Shown here piece after piece: positions 12,759 to 23,677 of a DNA stretch of 64,000 nt; position 1 is the stretch's first letter; the number at the start of each line of letters is the position of its first letter. The notes below the pieces were generated by a model. That model made no database searches and was not told where the DNA came from. It saw nothing but the letters and a program-made list of their open reading frames with translations. The DNA lies in NCBI GenBank assembly GCA_014905825.1, contig JACGCN010000002.1, positions 992,001 through 1,056,000 on the forward strand, read 5' to 3'. The DNA is from Lyophyllum atratum. Lineage: Eukaryota > Basidiomycota > Agaricomycetes > Agaricales > Lyophyllaceae. The position numbers and the translations under genes were made by a program.

Positions 12759-14147
12759 TCATACGAGAACCTTCCTCAGCTGCCACACCCGAGCAGGCAG
12801 CAAAGTAACAGGACATCTACCATGCTTCTCTACTTGATCATATGCACACCGATAACAAAAGACATAACCAGAAGGCAAGGCCGTAGCATTGTTAATGCCT
12901 GCATGACAGATCGGACATATGCCATAGCTGCCCTTGTCGAAGGAGATGCCTTGCGGATGTGGCGGTAGCATTCGTGGTGGAGGCACAGCTGGACCAAGCG
13001 GCGAAGTCGACAACGCACGGGCAGGGGAGCCTGGAGAGTACCACCATTCCAGAAATTTCACAAAGAAGATGGCCGTGGGTAATAGCAGCCGAAGGGAGTC
13101 CAACAGTAGATTCGGCGAGGCGATAAGTGAACGTCGGATCCACGCGATGATGCCACGCCGTTTGTCTGGTGACACTTTCGCCTGAGCTGCCAAAGCGGCA
13201 GCACGCTGAAGAAGCGTGTTCGTCAAAATGCTGGTATCGCCGGAGAGACAGGACTCACGAAATCTTCGGATCCAAGACGTCGTAGGTCAACGCCTATCCA
13301 GGATAGCCAAGGTCGATAAAATGGTGTTCTGTCGAACAGATAGGCCATATTGCATACAAGCAGCCATACTTCGAAAGAAGTGTTGAGCCACGGGTAGGCT
13401 GCCTTGAAGCCTCGCTTCAGCCGCGCCTTGAACGTCTAAGAGGAGACACAACGTCAGTTACGAAAGGAAGACATGGCCGTGGAATGGAAGGGGTGTGACA
13501 TCTTCAGTAAGAGCTTGCGCTTGCCTCGTGCCCATTTCCTCATCCAGGACATCGGAACTAACCCCACCACCTAATTCCTCGTAATAGTCCTGCGCTTTCG
13601 CTCTTAGGTATGGGACACCAACCTGTGACGGCATTGAATTATGGTCTACGAGCATGAGGGGAATATCACTTACAAGGAACAATAATGAACGCCCAATCTC
13701 CCGAGGTCGCAAGGCTTCCCCATCTGGTATCCCACCAACTGCAGCTTTGACTCTTTCTATCTCAATATATGGTCGCCGTCGTCGTTTAAGCCCGTAGAAG
13801 TTTTCTGAAAACGATGCATCTGGAAGGGAAAGATGTGTTGCAGGACTCCATCAGGTCGCAGTTGTCAACGTACTGTACTTCCGAAGATAATATCGCTCCA
13901 CAAGCAGCATAATCAAGGCATAGAACTCTTCATGCCGATTCACGATGCGTATGAGATATCGTGGATACCTTTGAGCAAATACCTAATTAGGGATCGTAAA
14001 TAAACGCGGTATACGGAGACGAGGTTTGCTTACAGCCAAGACATATTTTAGGGCTGGTTGTAGAAGGTCCCTCAGCTGCTCTTGGGCGACTAGCTCAAAG
14101 AGAGAAGGCTTTAAGGGGTCACTGCCAAGGTCGTTGAAGAATTCCAT
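12759..14147 (-). CDS. PEX12: Peroxisomal RING E3 subunit PEX12
   Basis: One of the three RING peroxins (with PEX2 and PEX10) that form the peroxisomal membrane channel/ubiquitin ligase recycling the import receptor PEX5. The start reads [19 protein letters not shown], followed by [15 protein letters not shown] and [19 protein letters not shown], characteristic of the family. The middle has [37 protein letters not shown] and a hydrophobic segment [17 protein letters not shown]. The C-terminal RING reads [40 protein letters not shown]. It has only five Cys in the usual PEX12 arrangement (CPIC, CYRC, CPV), consistent with the single zinc site known for PEX12. At least four introns. The ATG at 14145-14147 is the first in the conserved frame. 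Divergent from the UPF0303 gene. Confidence 0.94.
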
Positions 14148-14765
14148 GAAGCCAGTTAGTGTGGGACGTCAAAGTTGCGTTTCTTCATGATGTGTGACGA
14201 TTCCAAGCCATGTTATTACCTCGGGCAACCGGGTTGATAGTCGGCCGAGGCATTTGCATGCTCCTCAATCTTGACCACTACCATGCTGACCAGTGACCAC
14301 GGCCAGCGTTCGTAGGGGGCATGCTTTTTATTTACTGCTTGCACGGTCAAAGACGTCGGTCGCGTGCCGCTCTCCCAATTCGCGGTCACGGACAGCTTTG
14401 CTTGTCGCGTTTGGGTGGACTCATCACCAGATCACGAACGCTTCCTTTGCGGTCCTTTTTACCGACATATCTTTCCGATGGAATCCAATGGCATTCATTG
14501 CTGTTGTCCCTTTTAAACGTACAGATTCATCATATTAGATAACTCGCCTCGTTGCGCCTCCCTTGCGGTTTCATGGCACTCCTCTTCCCTTCCACGCTCC
14601 TTTGTCCCAAAATCCATCATATCTTGACTTCGCCCGTATTCCTCTTCCTCTTCCTGATTTCTTCTCAATCTTGAGATATCATCCGCGCGGGCCACTAGAT
14701 TTCCCGGCTCAGAGAACCTTTCAAGACCCTTGACACAATTTAACGGCTCCCCCAGCGACTTACTT
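14148..14765. other. Divergent intergenic region PEX12 / UPF0303 gene
   Basis: This 618-bp gap carries the promoters of both neighbours. Open frames at 14293-14542 on the plus strand and 14513-14695 on the minus strand show no family features or plausible splice partners. I see no gene here. Confidence 0.45.
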
Positions 14766-15728
14766 ATGTTCAGCGGATTTCATTCGATGGCACCCACAGA
14801 CGCCGAGCTTGCTACCCAGTCGCTATCAGAAGAAGGCAATTTTCGTTTCCCGTCGTTCTCAGCATCAGACGCGGTGACCCTCGTCGGTGACTCATCTATC
14901 TAAATTCATGGCGTATTCTCAAGAGAATTATACATAGGGCTTGTCATTGCGGAAGCGTTTCCGGGGAACGTCTCGACATGTGAAGGGCAAAGGACTTGTG
15001 ATATCTATCCAATCAATTGCTGGCCACACGCTTTTCGCGTGCACTGTTGGAGACTTGGGTCATGGCAGTGGAATCGGCGATGTCAGCATGGATAGCTGGA
15101 CATGTATTGAAGGTATGGTGAGCGTGGTAAGACGGACGGGCCACTCCAGCTTCTATGTCGAGAAAGGAATGAGTGCAATGGGGAAGACGCCCAAGCAAAT
15201 GGGCATCCAGGGCGAGTTCCGCGTCAACGGTGGTGGTATGTCTCTTGTTACATCTAATTTCGCAGTCTCTAAACGTCCTTCGCAGCATTTCCGATATGGC
15301 TAGAGGTATTTCGCATCCAACCTACATCGTATGGACCTTGGATTCAGATTGCCCGTCACAGAACGCGCCATGTTGTCCCATCGCAGTCGTAGCCTGCTAC
15401 TCTGGTTCTTCACAGGAAGACCACAATGTCCGTTCAGGCATCCTTTGACCCCGTTACCGGTGACTGCCAAACTGATTGATCTTCTCTAGCTTGTTGTCAC
15501 CACGATTCGAGATTATTTGAACAAACTCGCCAGAAACGGTAATCCTCCTGTTCCAACAATGCCTGTTCCCGTTGGACCACCACGAGAAAGCAGAGTAAGT
15601 TGGAATAATCCTCATGACTGTCGAGGGGGCTGACAAAACGAGTGAAGGAATGGCTTACGGATGCGGTCGGTCCTAGTGAATTCAATGGACGCACCGAATC
15701 TCCATTCGAGCATCACGAGGAACAATGA
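14766..15728 (+). CDS. UPF0303/DUF967 family protein (yeast Ybr137w-like)
   Basis: Small cytosolic protein of the UPF0303 family, related to bacterial HbpS/GlcG-type domains. The yeast member Ybr137w takes part in tail-anchored protein delivery; whether this holds here is inference. Exon 1 reads MAPTDAELATQSLSEEGNFR and FPSFSASDAVTL. A 53-nt intron with donor GTCGGT follows, then GLSLRKRFRGTSRHVKGKGL, VISIQSIAGHTLFACTVGDL, DVSMDSWTCIEGMVSVVRRT and the invariant-looking KTPKQMGIQGEFRVNG. Four more introns separate the short exons AFPIWLE (20 nt), NAPCCPIAVVACYSGSSQED, LVVTTIRDYLNKLARNG and the tail EWLTDAVGPSEFNG. The stop is at 15726-15728. The exon AFPIWLE and the shifted acceptor before NAPCC were chosen because they restore the family block. 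An alternative start is the in-frame ATG about 20 nt downstream. Confidence 0.82.
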
Positions 15729-15838
15729 CTCGCCAAATAGGAGGCGTTGAAGGGTTTTTATTAGATGTCCGTATAATGTGCTCCACCGTGGAAAGGAGAC
15801 GGAAACATGAAGTACATAGAGTGATGTCTGCGGGAGGC

Positions 15839-16506
15839 CTAGTCTTCTTCGATCTCAACATGCTTGGGCTTACTGAGAACCCGGATTGTCTCTGGAACTA
15901 AGAGTTAAAACATCGCACAATAACGAGCACACTGCACGAACCATGTTTCAGGAAAATTTGACGTTGTCCTTGGGGCGTTGTGGGGTCAGCTCCAACTTCT
16001 GGCTCCCGAAGCTCAAAGTTAGCTTCAACGTAGACCTTGCTGCCCTTCTTCAAGGACTGGAGGTATCGGTTGGAATGTTCTTGGAACGATAGAACTCGGT
16101 GGAAAGTGGAGGTGGACGGCCTTCGCTCTACAGTATATGAGACTTAGTGATTGCGTCGCCTTGAGCCTGGTCCTGGTACATACCACCGGTCGCGTCTGGA
16201 GGGGGTGGAGGGTAGTTCGTCGTTGCCACAGTGTATCTGTCCGCGGCCGTTAGCGAGTTTCGCCGCGTCAGAGATAAATGAGGGCGCACGTTACAAATTC
16301 TCTATCATTCTTGGTCTGTCGGGTTTCTGGGTCCCTTGTGAGATGGCCAATGAGCACAAGTTTGGATAAATCAGCGGCGCGTGAATTGCTAGTTGAGAAG
16401 GCCTAAAAAACCGCGTCAAATTGGTAACTTCGTTGATATAAAGAGTGGGAGAGTAACTCACGCGAACAGAAGACCGCGAAGCAGCAGCACGGATTGCACC
16501 AAACAT
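15839..16506 (-). CDS. RIM1: Mitochondrial single-stranded DNA-binding protein
   Basis: OB-fold mtSSB that coats single-stranded DNA during mitochondrial DNA replication. Five exons can be joined. The presequence is MFGAIRAAASRSSVRAFSTS, rich in Ala, Ser and Arg without acids, as expected for matrix targeting. Then come KLVLIGHLTRDPETRQTKND, REFVTYTVATTNYPPPP, RPSTSTFHRVLSFQEHSNRY, LQSLKKGSKVYVEANFELRE and the last exon ETIRVLSKPKHVEIEED with TAG at 15839-15841. GHLTRDPE and KGSKVYVE are standard SSB blocks. Compared with bacterial SSB there is no acidic PF tail, as usual for mitochondrial forms. Divergent from HBS1 with 167 bp between starts and convergent with the UPF0303 gene (110 bp). Confidence 0.92.
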
Positions 16507-16673
16507 TTTTAGGAGGTTGTTATGGTAGGGAATTAGAGTGAAATTGGCAACTGAGTTTATTTGGATCTGTTGAGTTCTGGGGAAGGCTTATTGATATTTG
16601 GCTGCATTTGGTCTTCCCCTAACCTGTTCGAAGTTGTTCGTCTTTAAGTCATCGCCAATCTGCAGTTATTACC

Positions 16674-19600
16674 ATGTCTCGCCACAGACACTTTCGGAAT
16701 CTCAACATCAACGGTAGTATATGCGCCCTATACGCGTTGAGCGAAACTCATCGCGTTTGTTCGCAGATGAAATGGACGACGATGCATTATCGGATGGAGG
16801 AGAGGAGGACATGACCGAAGAACAGCATGGTATATTTAACAGATCCACTGTGATGAACCACTGAATAATCAACCCCCCCCCCCCTCCCCCCCCCAAAGCA
16901 CGACTTCTCCATGGCTTGGAGCATGTTCGAGCAGTACTCGGTGACGAAGGCGTGTCTGGTCTCTCGGATAAGGATATCAAGGATGCTCTTTGGGAGTTTT
17001 TCTTCGATGAAGAGAAGGCTATCCAATGGGCCGTTGGTCAGAGCTTCTGCTTGGGATTCCCATGTCATTTACTCAATATTCTCTTCAGAGGAGCAGCATA
17101 GAAGGCAATTGGCACGGGAGCGTAAAGGTAAGCTTCAGTCTGGTGTAACTTGTCTTCCTTTGTTTCGTCCTCGCTCCCCCACTACTCCGTATCGATCTCT
17201 CGTGACTGCATATGATTGTTTGAACCAGTTATCAACGTGAGAAGGTGCTTCTCTTGCCCTTGCTCTTGACGCTACCTGCAATCTTCCCGTATTCATTACC
17301 GCCATCCAGGGTTTGATTCTGGCAAAGATCTTCCTCCTGTTCCTCAGGACGAAGACGAGGGTGACAGTAATGCCGAATACTATCACCCTGAACAATTTCA
17401 AGAGCAAGATCGTGGTGAACCAGTAGAGAGGTCCCGCGTGCCGTTGGTTTTTCTACATCAACAACAAGGATCTATGGAGATTTCGGAAATGGGGACGCCT
17501 CGAGTCATACGGCCTGCTTTGAGTACCATCACGGAGCGGACAGAACGCACGGAACTTACGCCGCGCTACCCCACTGGTCGACTATTCATGTCTCATCAAA
17601 CACCACGAGCGATCAGTTCAACTTTCACAGTGTCATCTTACGGTGAGGTCATCGATGGTGAGGGTCTCGGTTCAATATTCTCCTTACGTTCTCTGAGTAT
17701 TCTATCAGAACCCAAGCATCCATCATCAGGCCCCCAGGGACCGATCGACCCCCAACTTGATTCCAGTTTCGCCTTCAGTTTCAGCACTAAATGCGCTCTC
17801 TTTATTCGAACCAGCTCCTTCTGTCGCCGATTCTGAGACAGCAAGTGTTCGTACAGTCACTCCTGGTGCTCCCAGTGAGCCTACTCCTACGAGCGAAGGA
17901 CTTCCCGAAATCCCAGATTACAATTCGAAGTCAAGCGAACAGATCCCAGTCCCAATCCCGCCTCCGAAGCAATCCAAGCTCTCCCTTCTGGCTAGTTCAC
18001 GCGCCAGCAGTGCTAGTACTCGAAGTGAAAGCTCCAGGGCTTCTGGAATAGCGTTAACCGGTTCCGTGAAGACTTTCCCAGCCCTTCGTCCTTCCGCAAA
18101 TTCTGCTCGACCTCCCAATTCAGCTGCGCCTTCGCGAATATCCTCGTCGCGCCCATCTTCGTCTCAGATGGGCGAGAATGAAGAGTACTTCAGACCCCCG
18201 AGCACGACCACGTCCTCGATGACATCTCATGTACGGCGCGCTATCCAAACCGCGATGGATCTAGAAGCTGTCGACGAGGCAGATACCCCTAAGGTAGCTT
18301 CGAAGGTCCCTCCAACGATACCTTCCAGCCGATCTTCTAGTAGAGCCGAGACACCCACCCAACCTCAGTCTCACCCTCAGTCTCCCGCTCTACTCAGATC
18401 TTCACCGTCTCCTGCACCTAGTAATGTACCGACGCACGCCTACAGGGAAGTTGATACCTTTCGTCCACCTTCCAAGTTAGCATTACTTGCTCAGGCAAAG
18501 ACAAATGCGAACCGCGGCCCTAAGGTACAGAAGCCCGTTACCGAATACCTCATACCTACAGCCAATGGGCCTACGGCGACGACGGCCATAACGACATCGT
18601 ATCAAACACTGTACACTTTGACCGACCCCACGCGTTCTCAAGTGATCCCTGCCCAGCACGTCGTGCCCCTTGGTACAGCTCCTCCTCATCAAGAGGTAAA
18701 ACGATCGAAGTTAGCGGCAAAGATCAGAAAGGCCCACGAGAAGCAGTACACGCCCTCTTCCGTAGAGGAAGAAGTCATCACCCCGCCCGTATCGCCCATG
18801 TTCTACCCGAAGTCCTCGGTCCACGTCCGTGCGTCACCTTCGGCATTCGCTTCTTTACTAGTCGAGGAGTCTCTAATATCCCTCGAAGACAAAGACAAAG
18901 ATCGTACATCTCGCCGCCGAGACAAGGAGCATAGACAGAAGGTGGAAGCTGCTTTATCTGGATCAGATGCCTCTCCCGAGAGGCGCAAACACAGGTCACG
19001 GAAACACAGACACGAAGGACCATCTGTTCCAGACTTCTCACCACCACTGGGCTTCAAATTTGACAACCCCAGTCCTGACGACATCGTCCTTCACGCCCGG
19101 CGCGGGACAGCTTTGGCACAACAGAAGGGCTCATCTTCCCCGGTGTCGCCGCGTAAAACCACCTCGACCGTTTCTTCGAAGTGACGAATATCGTCCTCCT
19201 TTCTTTTCGTTATTGCCTCCTTGCTGTTCTAAATTATCAATGTTGTTGTTGTATTGATTAATATCGTGTCACAATTTATAGCTGCGAAGGAACGAGAAAA
19301 GGCTCTGAAAAAAGCCGCAAGCCCAGCTTCTGCATCGTCTTCGCGTCCGCCGTCTGCTTTGAGCACGCCGACGAAGAAGAAGCCGGGACCTGCAGCGAAG
19401 AAGTCCGGAGCGTCAACACCAGCTCGGGGCGTGGATCCGCGGCGTCTTGATCTGTCTGCGCTGAATCTTGGCAGAGATGACGACGTTGACGTGGGTCAGG
19501 AAGAGTCGCCTAAAATAAGCTTTGCGAGGGAAAAACTGCTGGAAGAGGCCAAGCGCGCGATTGACGCTGAAGGTGAGAATAAAAAGAAGGGTGTGAGCTT

Positions 19601-21359
19601 GGTAGTTGTAGGTACGTGATTTCAGTGATCATCACAACAGTTGCACCTGACACTACGGCTAGGTCATGTCGATGCGGGCAAGTCGACACTCATGGGGAGA
19701 TTGTTGTATGAGCTGGGAAGACTTGAAGAGAAGACGCGTGTTGCGAACGAACGAGGGAGTAGCAAAGCTGGAAAGAGCAGTTTCAGCTGGGCCTGGGGTC
19801 TGGACGGGACCACTGAAGAGCGGGAAAGGTTCGCTCTACCTATCCCAGTCTTTCTTCATGACTCACTTATCGTGGTTTGAACAGAGGCATCACGATGGAC
19901 ATTGCCCTTCAATCGTTAGCGACACCCAACCGACAAGTCACAATCCTCGACGCGCCCGGGCACAAAGACTTCATACCAAACATGATTTCTGGTGCATCTC
20001 AAGCAGACTGTGCACTGCTGGTTGTAGATGCAGCAAATGGCGAGTTCGAAGCTGGTTTCGAACGAGGTGGGCAGACCCGGGAGCACCTCGTTCTTGTCCG
20101 GAGTCTTGGTGTTGCACAGGTCATCATTGCTGTCAACAAGCTAGACCAGGTTTGCGGCATTTGCACCATAATCAAGGCCTGCCACTGATACATTGGCGTA
20201 GGTTACCTGGGAGAGCGATCGATACGTGGAGATCTGCTCGACTCTGCGTCCTTTCCTTTTACAGTCGGGTTTCCACCCTAGTAAGACGAAATACGTACCT
20301 GTGGGTGCCATGCAGGGTGTCAACCTGGCTACCTGCGAAGGGAATGACGCTGCACCGCTACGAAAATGGTACAAGGGACCTACTCTCGTTGACTTGCTCG
20401 GTTGGTCGTTTCACCCCACCTTGGCTTGTCTTTGCACAGGACTGATCCAGATGTTTATAATTCTAGACGTACTTGAACCACCAATGCGGGATATCATGGC
20501 ACCTCTGAGGATTCCCATATCGAATGTCTTCAAGAGCCATGGATCTGGCGCTGCCGTGTCGGGACGCCTATGTGGTGGCGTCGTGCAAGTTGGTGAAAAG
20601 CTGAGGGTTCTCCCGGGCGATGAGACTGCTATCGTAAAATGTTAGTATCGTCTGCCATCACTCAAATTTCTATTTATTGATAAAAAACCACTCTTGGCAG
20701 CAATTGAAGTGGATGAAGAAAATGTCCCTTGGGCTGCCGCTGGTTCGAACGCAACATTCTACCTAACATCCGTAGATCCCGTGCACTTACATATCGGAAG
20801 CGTCCTCTGCTCCCAACGGATCTGGTTCCCCTGGCCACCTCCTTCAGTGCCCGCATTATCGTATTCGATATCCAAGTCCCCATCACCGCAGGCACATCGG
20901 TACTTTTTCCACCCCATCTTCTCATCTGACCTCGCTCAATGTATTCATGAAATAAAGGTCGAACTGTTCCACCATTCCAGAGACGTGCCCGCTACCCTTT
21001 CAAAACTCATCTCCACCATCGACCGTGTGTCCGGCAAAGTGATCAAGTCGAATCCTCGGTGGGTCGTCTTCACCCATGCAGTCAAGGAAGCTGACTGATT
21101 ATTTTTCTACAGCGTTCTGGCGAAAGGCACTTCGGCAGAGGTCCAGATCTCTCTTCGCAGCACAACGCTCTCTGGCCCATCTACTGTACGGCCTATCCCC
21201 CTGGAGACCTTTGCGGTCAACAAGGACATGGGGCGGATTCTACTCCGACGTGGTGGAGAGACTATTGGCGCTGGTGAGGGCTTTCCTTTCACTTTCTGCT
21301 GGGATCTGGCTCACTGAGGTACTGCTCTCATAGGGATCGTTCTAGGCATTGAGGGATAG
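16674..21359 (+). CDS. HBS1: HBS1 ribosome-rescue GTPase with long disordered SKI7-like insert
   Basis: Translational GTPase that, with Dom34, splits stalled ribosomes in no-go and non-stop decay. The HBS1 N-terminal domain is spread over small exons ([54 protein letters not shown]). A Ser/Pro-rich central exon of about 1.4 kb (about 17757-19153) follows, then a linker ending [20 protein letters not shown]. The G domain has P-loop [20 protein letters not shown] (interrupted by an intron in the preceding Gly codon), switch I GITMDIAL, switch [22 protein letters not shown] and NKLD. Beta-barrel domains II and III follow, ending [20 protein letters not shown] with TAG at 21357-21359. The central exon probably ends at donor GTAAAA near 19154; reading through meets TGA at 19182-19184. 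The start at 16674 begins the conserved MSRHR. Confidence 0.93.
16873..16894 (+). repeat. Poly-C tract (C12-T-C9) at an HBS1 3' splice site
   Basis: Twelve C, one T and nine C lie directly before AAAG at the end of the HBS1 intron 16830-16898, serving as an all-cytosine pyrimidine tract. Homopolymers of this kind are prone to slippage and to sequencing error. Confidence 0.9.
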
Positions 21360-21609
21360 CAAAGACGTGAAGACGTTAACAACGACGCAGAATATACATC
21401 ATACAACCAGACACCATATATGTACATAAATTAGTGAAGCAGCGTAGAAATGGCGAGTACACAGAAGTAGAAGAGACAGCAAGACAACGTGAACGTTAGA
21501 AGTGGGTCGTACGTGAAAACAGAGTGATGGGAAGAAGACATCTAGGATGAATGAATAATATGCGGATGACGGAGGAAAGAGAGCGACAAAAGAGAAACAG
21601 AAGAATTTG
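21360..21609. other. Convergent 3' regions of HBS1 and CBM48 gene
   Basis: These 250 bp between two convergent stop codons should hold the 3' untranslated regions. No coding pattern was seen; the sequence is rich in AGA/GAA repeats. Confidence 0.4.
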
Positions 21610-23551
21610 TCATTTCTTTTCCTTCTCCTTGTCCTTGTCATGATCAAATATATGCTTGATCTTGCCAAAGAACGAATGTCTCTTCTTCCTTGACGACTCC
21701 GTGCCCGTCTTTGTCGAAGACGGCGAGGCGTTCGGCGATCCAGAACGCGGGAACTTGTCTCGTAGTGACCCTTTCTTGGGTGTCGTCGGGGGTTCCTGCT
21801 TTCTTCTCCGCAGGGGCGGGCCCATTTGCTTAAGGCTGTTCTGTCGGAGCAGAGGGGCCAGCTGTCTCTCGCTTCTTGTGTCTTCTTCTCCGGGCCCACA
21901 TCAGGAGCCATAGTCAGGCGGAGTCCCCTTCTCCTCCGTCCCCTGCACAGCCCTCTCCTTCTCCTTCTTCTCCTCCTTCTCCTTCAACGGCTCGACGCAG
22001 GTATGATCGGCGTCTCCGGCTCCGCCGCCGCAGGGTCCATATCCGAATCCGGCGTCACCACCACCATCGTCTCGATCGTCGGCGTGAGCTCATCCGCAGG
22101 GACTCCCGCCGCCGCTGCCGGAGTCTTGATGCTCGCCAACAAAGGTGTGGGAGTGTCCGTGTCGACGGACGACTTCGGCTCCATGGGGGACTGGGACATG
22201 GCTGCTGGGGTTGCCACCTCGATGGTCGATCTTGCCTAGCGCGACGAGAGTGGGTTTTGCCGGTGCTTCGGCTGTTGATTTCGATGGTGTCTCGGGAGTT
22301 GGCGTGGGCGGTGGCTCGAGAAGAGGCTTGTCTAGCCCCTCGATGGGCGGCGGCGCTTTCTTCAGGTGTTCTGCTAACAGGAGGCTGCAGGCGTAGGTGC
22401 TGAAGGTTCGTCGGCAGCCTCCTCAGCCTTTGCGGGTTCATCCACCGGCTCCCCCTGTCTCCGCATCCGTGGGCCCATTCCCGATAATCCCCACAATGGG
22501 TCCACCCTCCTCCTTAGTGATGATCCCATGCGTCGACGGCCCACTTTCTGGGTTAGTTTCGACTGTTGTGCTGCCTGGAGCCACTGGAGTCGCAGCACGC
22601 TCGGGCTCGGGCACGTTAGGGTGCGGGCTTGTTCTCGGGAGCGGTTACGGGTACAATCGTTACAGGGATGTAAGGGGGCTGTTCTCCTCTGCGGTCCTCC
22701 TCTGGCGCAGGGTCCTCTTTCACGATCGGCTTCGGCTTCGACTTTGGCGGACGCGGGCACGGGGGACTCGGGCTCTTGTACAGAGGAATGGGGCGTCTGA
22801 CGCAGCGCGGTTAGGATTGTCGAACTCGCAGACTACAGTTGCGGGCGTAGGAAGGGGCGTCGGAATCGGAATCTGTACATGCACACGAATCAGTATTGGC
22901 GGTACACAGAGAATGCACTGTATCATGAGCATCTTGCCTGATCACCATTGACGGGGTCCACGCCAACGACGTTGTGGATGGCAGCACCGATGCCGGAGGC
23001 GACATAGCCGAGGGCGGAGGAGGTGCCCGCGCGTGCGGAGACGGTGTCCGCGATATCTGAAACCAGCTGAGGAAAGATCGAGGTGGAGTTTGGCGGTGGT
23101 GCCGCCGGCTTACCATTGGCACCCTTCCCTTTATCTGCTGCTGAAGTGGAGGAGGAAGCGTTATCCTCCATTGGCGGGGGCGGGGGCGCGGTGTACACGT
23201 TGTTGACGTTGCCGTCACCGTCGGGCTCGGTGGGCTGTTCGGAGTGGCAAGCCCACTTGCCGTCGACGATGAACTTGTACGCGGTCTTCTTGCCCCAGGG
23301 CACGGTGATGGTGCCGGCGAAGCCGGTGGGCCCCTTGGTGAGGTGGAAGGTGCGGTCCCACTGGGGCGGGGCGGGGTGTGTTAGCGGGGTGGCGCAGGTG
23401 TGACGAGGCGGGAGGTCTCACCTGGTTGAATGTGCCGCAGAGGATGACCTCTTCCGGCTCGGGGTGCGGCCTGTGTGTGATGAGGACTTGACAGGGTTTA
23501 ATATTGACTGGGACTGTACCATGTAATTTCAACCTCGTGTCCTGAAGCCAT
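21610..23551 (-). CDS. CBM48 (AMPK beta-type glycogen-binding) domain protein, Crp1/Mdg1-like
   Basis: The N-terminal domain is an AMPK1_CBM fold: MASGHEVEITW joined by a 55-nt intron to PHPEPEEVILCGTFNQW, then DRTFHLTKGPTGFAGTITVP, WGKKTAYKFIVDGKWACHSE and PTEPDGDGNVNNVY. These carry the Trp/Lys residues typical of carbohydrate contact. A mid segment QLVSDIADTVSARAGTSSAL, GYVASGIGAAIHNVVGVDP follows. After a GC-AG intron (22873-22937) comes a long Pro/Ala/Thr-rich low-complexity part and a basic tail KKRHSFFGKIKHIFDHDKDK ending at 21610. Fungal Crp1/Mdg1-type proteins share the CBM48 start and the basic end; their biochemical role is unclear. Exon borders between about 21850 and 22790 are not settled: the protein-like frame changes several times. 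Divergent from the EFM6-like gene. Confidence 0.8.
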
Positions 23552-23677
23552 TAGTTGGGAAAGAGAGGGAGGACTTGAGCGAGGAAGTGGTGCTGTAGAG
23601 GTTGTACATGTTTACCATTTCGTCTATCAATCACGTCGACCCTACTCTATGTACAGAGTATAGTACCGTACAAAATC

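Noticed and set aside
19666..20445. 259-codon ORF over the HBS1 GTPase region
   Set aside because: It runs across introns in the wrong frame; the true frame carries the P-loop, switch II and NKLD motifs.
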